Source: a virus
Strand: one strand, 5' to 3'
DNA length: 42,623 nt
Virus record (IMG/VR): IMGVR_UViG_3300009790_000023
Location: 1 to 42,623 of that record
The translations under genes and the position numbers were made by a program. A model generated the notes under the pieces. That model was not told where the DNA came from. It was given only the letters and a program-made list of their open reading frames with translations, and did no database searches. This document shows positions 1 to 8,600 of this stretch, one piece after another; the stretch's first letter is position 1; the number at the start of each line of letters is the position of its first letter.

Positions 1-2170
1 CCTCAAGAACTTTTGTTCCACTAGCTGTTATTGCTAAAAGGTTTGTACCAGGGCTGTAAATACCTGTATCAGTATCACCAGCAATAAAGAGTCCAGGGGC
101 ACCGTTGTTTGCGGCTGGAACACCAACATTTCCTGTGAAAGTTTGTCCTGTTGATACGGCGAAACCTGTCGTGTCCGTAACACCTGTATTCCAATTGCTA
201 CCGTCATAGACTTTTAAAACATTGGAAGTTGTATTGAAATATTGATCCCCTTCTTGTAATGAACTTGAGTCTGCTCTAGCTGAAGGATCTGAAGACGCTA
301 TCTGATAACGATCAGCATAATTACTAACGTCTGTAAGATTGGTTGCGACGGTATTTACATTCGTAATTGATCCACCTACGTTATTAACATTTGTTATTGC
401 ATTTCCAACAGTATTAACATTAGCTATATTCGTTGCAACTGTATCAATTTCACTTGTAGTCTCATTCAAATCATTAGCAACAGTATTAACATTGGCGATT
501 GAAGTCCCTACTGTGTTTACGTTTGCGATATTTGTAGCAACAGTATCTATCTCACTTGTTGTTTCATTAAGGTCACTAGCAACAGTATTAATATTGGCAA
601 TATTTGTAGCTGCTGTATTAACATTAGCTATTGCATTTCCAACAGTATTAACATTAGTAATTGCATTAGCAACAGTTTCTATTTCACTTGTCGTTTCGTT
701 TAAGTCATTTGCGACTGTGGTTATGTCGGCAATATTTGTAGCAACAGTTGTGATGTTGGAATTATTTCCTGCAACCGTCGTGACCTCAGTTGCTTTGGGT
801 GTTAAGCGATGGAACGAATATGTATGAAGAGTAGAAGTTGTTTCAAGAATTACTCCAAAACCAGCAGGCAAGGTTGTTGTGCCCACGCCTGAAATGGTTA
901 CGTTATTTCCAGTACCAGCACCATTAGAAATAGTGACGCTGCCACCTGAAGGGGTATGACTACTTGCTAAAACCTGAACGCTAACTAAAGTTCCAGCACC
1001 ATTATTTACATCAGGGTTTGCAGTAGGGAATGAAGTTTCATTTGGTATTGGTACAAAGCCACCAACATCATCAACCAAGTCAATTATTCTTGCGTCAATC
1101 GCTGCCGTAGTTGCAATCTTATTATCAGCAGCAGTCCAAGTTTCACCTGATTGAATCTCTTCTCCACTAGATAAATTGTAATACCTGTTGTCTGCTGCGG
1201 TTTGAGTGAAGTAACGATTATCTAGAACACCATCAGTTAATAATTCTGTTTCTGTGTAATACCTGTTATCTAATTGACCAGCGTCTAATTCTACTTCGGT
1301 GTAATAGAGAGTATCTAAATCAATACTTGCATGACCTGTGATATGACCTCTAGGGTTGATCGTTAAATCTTGAAGGACAACACCATTTGAATTATTTACT
1401 GAAGAAGCACCTGTAACACTATGGTTAAGAGTTACCTGACCGCCTGTTTGAGTCTTAGTTAAATCAGTACCAGCTAGTACATCTCCTTCAATAGCTGTAT
1501 CAATCTTGCTATCTATTCGACCATCAATTGCCCCTGTAGTTGCAATCTTTGTATTATTGCCAGCCCAAGTCTCATTGCTTGCAATTGTCTCTGTTGTGTT
1601 ATCCCAAGATTGTGCTTCAAAGTAGCTTTTAATAACTGGCTCACTACCACTAGCAGGATCAGGTAAACCTGTAATTCTATTGCCACCCATGACGATATCG
1701 CCCGTCATAGAGCCCCCACTGCGGGCCAATGCTGCGTTTGCTGTTGCCTGCGCTGCGTTTGCTGTTGTTACAGCATTGCCGGAATTTGTTGTTGCGTTTC
1801 GCGCTTCGGTTGCTCCTAATGAGTTTCTATCTTTTTGCTCCTGGACGATATATAGGTTTTGTAAATCAGCGTTATTTAATTCTTCAGCAGTCAGGTTTGA
1901 ACCATCAGACCAAGGCGACAATTGTGAAGCACTTGGAGTTTGCCTTTCAATCGTTAATACTTCTCCAGATCCAAGAGCTGAAGTCAGAGTGATCTGCGTT
2001 CCTGAAGTGTTAAAGGTGTAATCAGAAGTCTCAGCTAAAGTTGCTGTCTGAGTATCTAAGACAATATCTCTGCCTTTAAAAACCTTTACATGAGATTTAT
2101 TCAGGTAAGGAAATGGAACAGAAAAAGTAGTCTGACCAGCATTTGAATACGACTGATATGTATCTGCCAT
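1..2170 (-). CDS. Tail fibre protein, N-terminal part (cut by left edge)
   Basis: The open frame runs from an ATG at 2170 to the window edge without a stop, giving about 723 residues. The first 150 residues (MADTYQSYSNAGQTTFSVPF, YLNKSHVKVF, then a YTFNTSGTQI-like strand) match the T7 gp17-type N-terminal domain that anchors the fibre to the tail. A coiled-coil-like stretch follows (TTANAAQATANAAL), then DNRYYTE-type segments common in marine phage fibres, then a run of VNTVA/NETTSEI repeats at about residues 455-610. It ends in a TDTGIYSPGTN motif typical of fibre shafts. It is the last visible gene of the leftward virion cluster, 46 bp after an internal virion protein. The gene probably continues past the edge; the minus-strand fibre C-terminus at the right edge may be the rest of it. 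Confidence 0.9.
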   Translation of the reverse strand, partial: MADTYQSYSNAGQTTFSVPFPYLNKSHVKVFKGRDIVLDTQTATLAETSDYTFNTSGTQITLTSALGSGEVLTIERQTPSASQLSPWSDGSNLTAEELNNADLQNLYIVQEQKDRNSLGATEARNATTNSGNAVTTANAAQATANAALARSGGSMTGDIVMGGNRITGLPDPASGSEPVIKSYFEAQSWDNTTETIASNETWAGNNTKIATTGAIDGRIDSKIDTAIEGDVLAGTDLTKTQTGGQVTLNHSVTGASSVNNSNGVVLQDLTINPRGHITGHASIDLDTLYYTEVELDAGQLDNRYYTETELLTDGVLDNRYFTQTAADNRYYNLSSGEEIQSGETWTAADNKIATTAAIDARIIDLVDDVGGFVPIPNETSFPTANPDVNNGAGTLVSVQVLASSHTPSGGSVTISNGAGTGNNVTISGVGTTTLPAGFGVILETTSTLHTYSFHRLTPKATEVTTVAGNNSNITTVATNIADITTVANDLNETTSEIETVANAITNVNTVGNAIANVNTAATNIANINTVASDLNETTSEIDTVATNIANVNTVGTSIANVNTVANDLNETTSEIDTVATNIANVNTVGNAITNVNNVGGSITNVNTVATNLTDVSNYADRYQIASSDPSARADSSSLQEGDQYFNTTSNVLKVYDGSNWNTGVTDTTGFAVSTGQTFTGNVGVPAANNGAPGLFIAGDTDTGIYSPGTNLLAITASGTKVLE
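339..800 (-). repeat. Degenerate tandem repeat coding fibre-shaft units
   Basis: In the tail-fibre frame this stretch encodes repeated units such as IANVNTVATNI and ASDLNETTSEIDTVAT, roughly 10-11 residues per short unit, with DLNETTSEI recurring at four spaced places. At DNA level the words acagtattaacatt and tcacttgt recur. Such repeats usually form elongated fibre shafts in marine podoviruses. They are degenerate and in frame, so this is not CRISPR or a regulatory array. Unit number is likely to vary between relatives. Confidence 0.8.
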
Positions 2171-2216
2171 TTTGGAGTTCTACAAGACCGTAGCCCTATT
2201 CTGCCACGCTCTCAGA

Positions 2217-5200
2217 TTATTTGCCCCTAAACACTTCTAAGGCTTCCATAATTCCCTCATTTTGTGCTGCATCCTTGGCTGTATTTGCGGACTCTATAGA
2301 ATCTCTCATTGCTCTCCATTGAATAGCTTCAGGCTCTTGACTTACGTTTATAGAATTTACAGTCAATAAATGAAAATACTCTTTAACAGTCTCCATCATT
2401 TTATAAGGGATTGTTTTTTTCAATTCACGCTTGGTTTTATCTTGAACTCTGAGGTCCGCTGTTGTTGACTTTTGCTCCATTAATTTCTTATAGAAAGGAT
2501 CATTCATTACTGATCTAAAGGCTTGAATTGGAGTCTTGTTAGATACATGTTTAACCAGGAATAAAGGAACATCAAGCTCAAAAACTTTACCCCCTGAACT
2601 ATCACTAACTCTCTTAATAAATCGCTGACCAGAGAGTTTACCCCCTCCTTGATTTATCACGCTAAAGACAATTGGATCAAACCTATATGTAGGATTCCTT
2701 GATGCTTCTTTTAGTATCATCAACATGCCTTCATTTCCTTTGTTTTGGAAATAAGTGTTGTTATACATTTCTTGCAAGTCATCACTCATAGGAACACCTT
2801 CAAGAGTTTTATTTAATAAAGGCCCAGGAGGATTTAACAGATTTAATCTATTTAATTCTGCATATACTTTTTCTCCTTCAGGATGCTGCCCAGGGAAATA
2901 TTTGTACTTAAGATAACGACCAAAATGTTCGCCCCAACTCAACCTAGTTTTTGATCCTAACCAATCGTAATTTTTAAACTTTCCTCCAGCAACAGAAGCT
3001 ATTGAGAACATATTCATAACCCTATCTCTAAGGCCATCCTCGAAATCTCTAAATTTAAACTCATCAAACATTTCTTTCTCTTCTTCTGTGAAAGGTCTTG
3101 GCCTGTAAACCTGACTAGCTTTTGCACCTATTAATCTTTCTGTTTCCCTAAGAGGACCAATAAGAGGATTCAATTGTCCTGAAGCCATATAACCAAGATA
3201 TTTTCCTGGCCTTCTCTGCCCGTAATCATCTCCATAGGCTATATCCATTATTTGTTTCACATTGCCTACTGCTGTATGTCTAGTTAAATGTCCAACTAAA
3301 ACAGCAAAGATTCCATTCAAAACTCCTTGGGTATCGTACTTACTAACATTGCCCCGCTTAATTGCATCTTCTACGTCCTTTAAGAGGAACATAGTTGAGA
3401 TAACAGGAAGACCGCCAACCATCGGAACACCACCTATTGAGTTAGGTCTTTTTCCGTCAAGCTTTAACTGAGTCAACCATTCTTCTCTCTCTGCCCCTGG
3501 TGGAGGACCATTGCCAACAATTTGATCACTAGCAGACAACATCCCATAAGTAGCCCAAACAAAACCAGCCATTGCAGCATTGGATTTCACTCGCGCTATC
3601 TCTTTAGGTGTCCAAGCATCTGATCGGTTAAAACTTATTCTTAGAAAATCAAGTAATGGTCCCATTCCTGTCAACGTAAAATCTAAACTATTACCTTTAA
3701 ATGGAGCTTGCAGATAAGGGAACATCACATCCATCATCCAGTGATCTTTTCTCAAATTATCAATAGTGTTATACAAAGGTTTCCCAGGGTTCCTTTTGCC
3801 AGGCTTGGTTTGGAAACGCATGTCCTCTGAGAATCTTCCTGCATCTCTTACAAACTCATTATCAACAACTGGAGCTCCATAAGTTTCTCCAATCTTCTCT
3901 TCTCTAATCATATTTTCTATCTCAACATCATCCACTATGTCTGGAGTTAAACCATTTTCTCTTCTGTATTGAAGACGCATTTTCTCCGTGACTTGATGGC
4001 TATAAGTTGCCTCATCAAATTGCTTATTAATCCAATCATCCATTTTCATTCGATCTAAATTTCCATCCTTATCTATCAGTCCTAGCTGAACCCCATCACG
4101 CCTTGCTCTTAGTTCTAGATCAGTTCTTAGGTGATAATTATGAAAGAAGAATCCAGATAAATTATCAACAGCAGTTAGATTTGTTAGCCCTGGTCTAAGA
4201 AAATAAGGGTGCTTAAGTTTTTCGTATAGCCAGAGACGGCTAGTTGCATGAGCCCATCTTCTCCACCAGACGGGATTAGCAGCCATTAATTGTTTAGATC
4301 TTTTTGTCTTGGGCCTCCAATCCCTCAACATTTTTAATTCTTGTATTTGCTGTTCTGTTGACTTGAAATATTTTCCGTAAGTATCAATTTGCCCTGCATA
4401 GTGCATAGATTTATTATTCCAAGCATCTAAAAAAACTTCCTTCCCAGACTCCCGAAGCATTTTTACTGCTTGTCCATAACCTTTAAGACCAGCCTGGAAA
4501 TTCTCATAATAAGAATCCATCAAGCTTGTTCCTGCTGGCCTATAAGCAACCCCCTCATGTAATTTCCTTGCCGGACCAAACAAGCCCATAATGAAATTAG
4601 ATCCAGCGTTTAAGCCCTGAGTTCTTAAATTCCAAAGCTGTGAATCCTTGGCTAATACATTTGTTAGCCTGTGCATCCTATCGACGTAATTTTTAGGGTC
4701 GTATATTTTAGCTGGATCAAACCCTCTAATTCTTGCCGTATTAATCTCCAGCTCCAACTGCTTTAAGCCTGCATCTCTATTAGTTCTGAAAGTATCTGCC
4801 GCTGCTAAAATCCTTCCAATAGGAGAATCTTCACTGAAATCTTCTGGCTTCATATCTCTGGCTTCTTGAACCGTAGATATATCCATTGAGTTGTCTATAT
4901 TCTCCTCTAATTTGCCGCTAACGAAATCAACTTCAAGATCGTTAAAGCCAGCTCCCTGCATAGCTTTACCCTGCTTTGACCAGCTATTTCTTACAAAGTC
5001 ATATTGCCTTTCAGACATCAAAGCAATCTTGTAAGTTGCAACAGTTTTCCTTAGTAAATCAGAAGGGAATTGTGTCGCCTTAGTGTTATTAGTTGTGAAA
5101 TTTTGAAGGTCATCGAATACATCTAATAATGCTTTATGACTAACTTGATATATAGCTCTAATTCTCATTGTTTTTTCTACAACAGAATTAAAACCAACCG

Positions 5201-5672
5201 CATCTCTATTCATCATTCCTAAAACTTCTTCAGCGTTCATCTTTCCTGTAATCAATTCGGAAACATGTTGAGCTGCTAAGCCAGGATTGTCTTTAATAAA
5301 TTCCCATTGCTCTGGACTTAACTCCTTACCCCTATTCATTAATGCCTTGGACATTAAAGCTTGATCTTTTACAAACTCCTCAGGGTAATACCTGATCATT
5401 TGAGCAATATTTGTAGGCTGTCCTCCAGGAATATTTACTTCAGGGTTTGGTTTTGACTTATCAAGGGTGTTTCTTATTAAGTCGTCTATTTCTTGGGTTT
5501 GTTCTAGCTTCTCAATTTCGTCGCCAAACTTACCTCCTATTTCATCTGTCCAAGGATCGTCAGGAACTTGAGATGCTTGAAGTGTTTTAACTCTTTTTAA
5601 GTCGGCTTCGACATCTGCTCTTTCTTTAAGAAGGCGTTGTCTTTTTTGAAATAGATCTCCACAGCTAGTCAT
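2217..5672 (-). CDS. Large internal virion protein with polyvalent-protein-like region (1151 aa)
   Basis: It sits at the T7 gp16 end of the internal core protein genes, between the 1624-residue protein and the tail fibre. The start is taken as ATG at 5672, overlapping the upstream stop as TAATG and preceded by GGAGGG; an in-frame TTG at 5678 is less likely. About residues 640-690 hold a tryptophan- and proline-rich stretch (DHWMMDVMFPYLQAPFKGN) that resembles the PF-x-R/K-x-N segment of large polyvalent-protein associated domains. A hydrophobic helical stretch (AGFVWATYGMLSA) follows. The rest is mostly charged helix. I see no lytic transglycosylase active site. By position it is probably packaged in the capsid and ejected with the DNA; its biochemical activity is unknown. 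Confidence 0.75.
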   Translation of the reverse strand: MTSCGDLFQKRQRLLKERADVEADLKRVKTLQASQVPDDPWTDEIGGKFGDEIEKLEQTQEIDDLIRNTLDKSKPNPEVNIPGGQPTNIAQMIRYYPEEFVKDQALMSKALMNRGKELSPEQWEFIKDNPGLAAQHVSELITGKMNAEEVLGMMNRDAVGFNSVVEKTMRIRAIYQVSHKALLDVFDDLQNFTTNNTKATQFPSDLLRKTVATYKIALMSERQYDFVRNSWSKQGKAMQGAGFNDLEVDFVSGKLEENIDNSMDISTVQEARDMKPEDFSEDSPIGRILAAADTFRTNRDAGLKQLELEINTARIRGFDPAKIYDPKNYVDRMHRLTNVLAKDSQLWNLRTQGLNAGSNFIMGLFGPARKLHEGVAYRPAGTSLMDSYYENFQAGLKGYGQAVKMLRESGKEVFLDAWNNKSMHYAGQIDTYGKYFKSTEQQIQELKMLRDWRPKTKRSKQLMAANPVWWRRWAHATSRLWLYEKLKHPYFLRPGLTNLTAVDNLSGFFFHNYHLRTDLELRARRDGVQLGLIDKDGNLDRMKMDDWINKQFDEATYSHQVTEKMRLQYRRENGLTPDIVDDVEIENMIREEKIGETYGAPVVDNEFVRDAGRFSEDMRFQTKPGKRNPGKPLYNTIDNLRKDHWMMDVMFPYLQAPFKGNSLDFTLTGMGPLLDFLRISFNRSDAWTPKEIARVKSNAAMAGFVWATYGMLSASDQIVGNGPPPGAEREEWLTQLKLDGKRPNSIGGVPMVGGLPVISTMFLLKDVEDAIKRGNVSKYDTQGVLNGIFAVLVGHLTRHTAVGNVKQIMDIAYGDDYGQRRPGKYLGYMASGQLNPLIGPLRETERLIGAKASQVYRPRPFTEEEKEMFDEFKFRDFEDGLRDRVMNMFSIASVAGGKFKNYDWLGSKTRLSWGEHFGRYLKYKYFPGQHPEGEKVYAELNRLNLLNPPGPLLNKTLEGVPMSDDLQEMYNNTYFQNKGNEGMLMILKEASRNPTYRFDPIVFSVINQGGGKLSGQRFIKRVSDSSGGKVFELDVPLFLVKHVSNKTPIQAFRSVMNDPFYKKLMEQKSTTADLRVQDKTKRELKKTIPYKMMETVKEYFHLLTVNSINVSQEPEAIQWRAMRDSIESANTAKDAAQNEGIMEALEVFRGK

Positions 5673-8600
5673 TAGCAACCCTCCTTAGTAAATTGGTTAT
5701 TCGCACCGAAAATCAAGTTGTCATAATCGGCTTTCTTAGTTTCAAGATACTCAAAGACTCTCATAGTTAGTTGAGGTGCATGTTGATGGCTCCAAGCATT
5801 AAGTTTTGAAGTCATAAAGAAAAGTTGGTGATCAGATAATCCTTCAATAGCCGCTGCCTTTGCAATATTGCCCTTTGCTGCTATTTCAAAAATATCTGTA
5901 TAACCCAGGCTTTTCTTTCTCATAAGGTCATATTTAATTCGTAAGCTTTGTATAAATTTCTTTATGCGCTCAAAGGTTGTTTTTACAACTCCTCCTTTTG
6001 TAAGTTTTATTTTTCTATTCGTTGCCCATATACCGAAAGCTTCAGCCTGTATCTCACTATTCGACATCCCAGGCTGATAATTGCCCCCGTGTTTTTTAAT
6101 AATACCTACCATCTCAGTTATGCCTTCTACACTATCTAACGACTGTGCATCAAGATTCATTCGTTTGATAAGATCTTGAACACCATGAAAAGCTTCGTGA
6201 TACAAAGTCCATGAGAAAGGTCTTCCTCCCTGTGGCGCGTGTGATAGCAAGCCTCCAAGTCTTTGGTTTAAGGCGGGGTATAAAGCGAGATAAATCGACT
6301 GCTGAACTTTCTCCGAATAATCAATCGGGACATAAAGTCCTCCGGTTTCACCCGCTGCCATCTTCGCTAATGGATCATCAGGATTTTGAGAAATAAATGT
6401 TGCTCTTCCTGTATCCCACTCAGCAGTAGTTCTCGCTAACTCCTCAGGTCCAAACTTATCTAAAAGATTTATATCATCAAAAACTTTTAAGTTATTAAGA
6501 GGTATTCCAGAAATATGCAGAGCATCTTTCATCGCTGTTAATAATTCATTCGTTAATACTTTTGATTGGAATATTCGTCCATTTAATTCATCTGAGATGC
6601 GAGCTCCATATTCTGCTAAAGAATCTGCTGCCATAATTGCTTTTCTATCTTGAAGGTTCTTTAAATATCTTCTGTAATACATTTCGTCGTAATTACCATT
6701 TGTGTAATCAATACCAGTAACAGACGATTGTAGTTTTTTCTTTTCTAATTTTTGCTTCCTTATTTTTGCCCTGTACTCAGGATCTTTACTTAAAAACGGT
6801 TTTATAAATGGGAATTGTTCGTCAACATTTAATCTTCTACCACTCTTAGAAGTAGTTACTTTTTCAAAATCTTCTAAGGCTTTAATTACAGCAACTTCTG
6901 AAGATCTTCTTGCTACATCTAAAACATTTAAAAGATCACCAGCAGTATCAAAACCACCTTTCCACTCATGCCCAAGAGTTCTATCCATCGCAGCAACTAA
7001 ACGATTAAATGCTTTTCCAGTTGCACCTTCAAATATCTTTTTATTCTCTACTTCAAAATTAACAATCTCTCTTTTCCATTTTTCACGTTGTAGAGCTTGA
7101 TAAACATTATGATCTTTTAGCTCTTGTTCTGCTTTATCTAATCTTAGTTTTTCTCTCTCATCTAATATTTTATCAGCCTCATTATATTCGACATCTAATG
7201 CTGCTTGTTCTTCCGTAGTAGGCATCCTATTTCCATCTTTCCCTGCCCTTAATTGCTTATCCATATCTTTATTAATTTCATAAAATCTTTCCTGCTTAGA
7301 CTCAAAATCAGTTATTTTTTTCAATCTATTTTGTATCTTCTTTTCTGTTAATTTCTTCTTCGTAAATTTATCAATCTGACCAGCAAGAGTCTTATCGTCC
7401 ATCTTGCCAATTTCAATTAGTTTTTCGTCACTAACTTTGGTTGACTCAATTCCAAACATACTTCTTGTATTTCTTTCAATTTCTGCAAATTCTTCAGTTA
7501 GTTTTATATCTTCTCTGAACGCATCTAAAACACCTGCTTTTTTCTTTTCTTCATAGGTTTTTTCGTAGTAACCAGTATCAGTTCTTTCTTTTGTTAATTT
7601 ATCAGCCTCCATAGATTCATCTACACGCCCGTGCTCTTCTCTTAAACGTTGTTCAGTTTCTAGTAATTTTCGATATTCGTCATTGTCTACTGTTGATAAA
7701 TTTGTAAAGGCTTTATTTAAATCAATATCTTCAACTTCAGGCGATGGCGGGATGGTCGTCGAAGGGGCTCTTGCTTCTCCTTTCTCTAAAGCATTTACAG
7801 CTATATCTTTTACTAACTCATCTCCAGTTGGATCTGGTGGCTTTGGAGCTGGTGGAAGATCTATCGCTTTCTGAAGTTCTGCATCACCTAAACTCTCAAC
7901 AAATTGCTGTTGGATTCTGCTTTTAATAGGACCAATCTTGCCTCCTTGTTGTAGCTCAATCGCTCCTTCATTTAGTAATTGACTTAAACGTGTTTGTGTA
8001 TACTTCTGCGCTTTAAATTGATCAACGGCTAACCCTGTGTCAGAAACAATTTGAGTAGTTCCTTTCCCAACTTTTGTGCCGCCTTCCTCTAGTTTTTTCT
8101 TATTAGCTTGAACTTTTTTCCATAAAACTTTGTCACTCTTTAAATCCTTTTCAATACGATCTGCAAGCTTCGCTTTCTCAACCATCAAATTTAAAGTTTC
8201 TGTATTGCCAAACAAATCAACCTGATCTCCTTCAATTGTTGGTGATAACTTTGCTTGTTCAATTACTTGAGCAAAAGTTCCATCAGACATATCTCTGGAC
8301 TGCAACATCTTGTATGCCTGTTGCATCCCTGCTTCATCCATCTCACTAGCACCTAAAGCCATAGCCTTAGATCTTGTTAACTTGCCATCAATGAAATCTT
8401 GGAAAATATTATCGGGTAATTTTGAAAGAGCTAATCCTTCTGCTGCTTTTCCTGAAGCCAAAGGAAGACCTAAATTTGTTAAATCTTCTATGGAATTAAA
8501 TCCTTTTGATTTAAAGAATTTTGCTGCATCAACACCAGTACCAGACCCAGAAGCAATATTGGCTAAAGCACCTTTGATCTTTGCTTCCTCTGCTGTTTTA

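Noticed and set aside
339-800. CRISPR-like array
   Set aside because: The repeats are degenerate, have no unique spacers and are in frame with a fibre protein.
339-827. Plus-strand 162-residue frame with repeated TVLTLAI units
   Set aside because: It is the antisense shadow of the repeat region of the minus-strand tail fibre; the repeats make a long open frame on the other strand.
1680-2021. Two plus-strand frames inside the fibre N-terminal domain
   Set aside because: They are antisense to a clear T7-type fibre domain and have no ribosome site.
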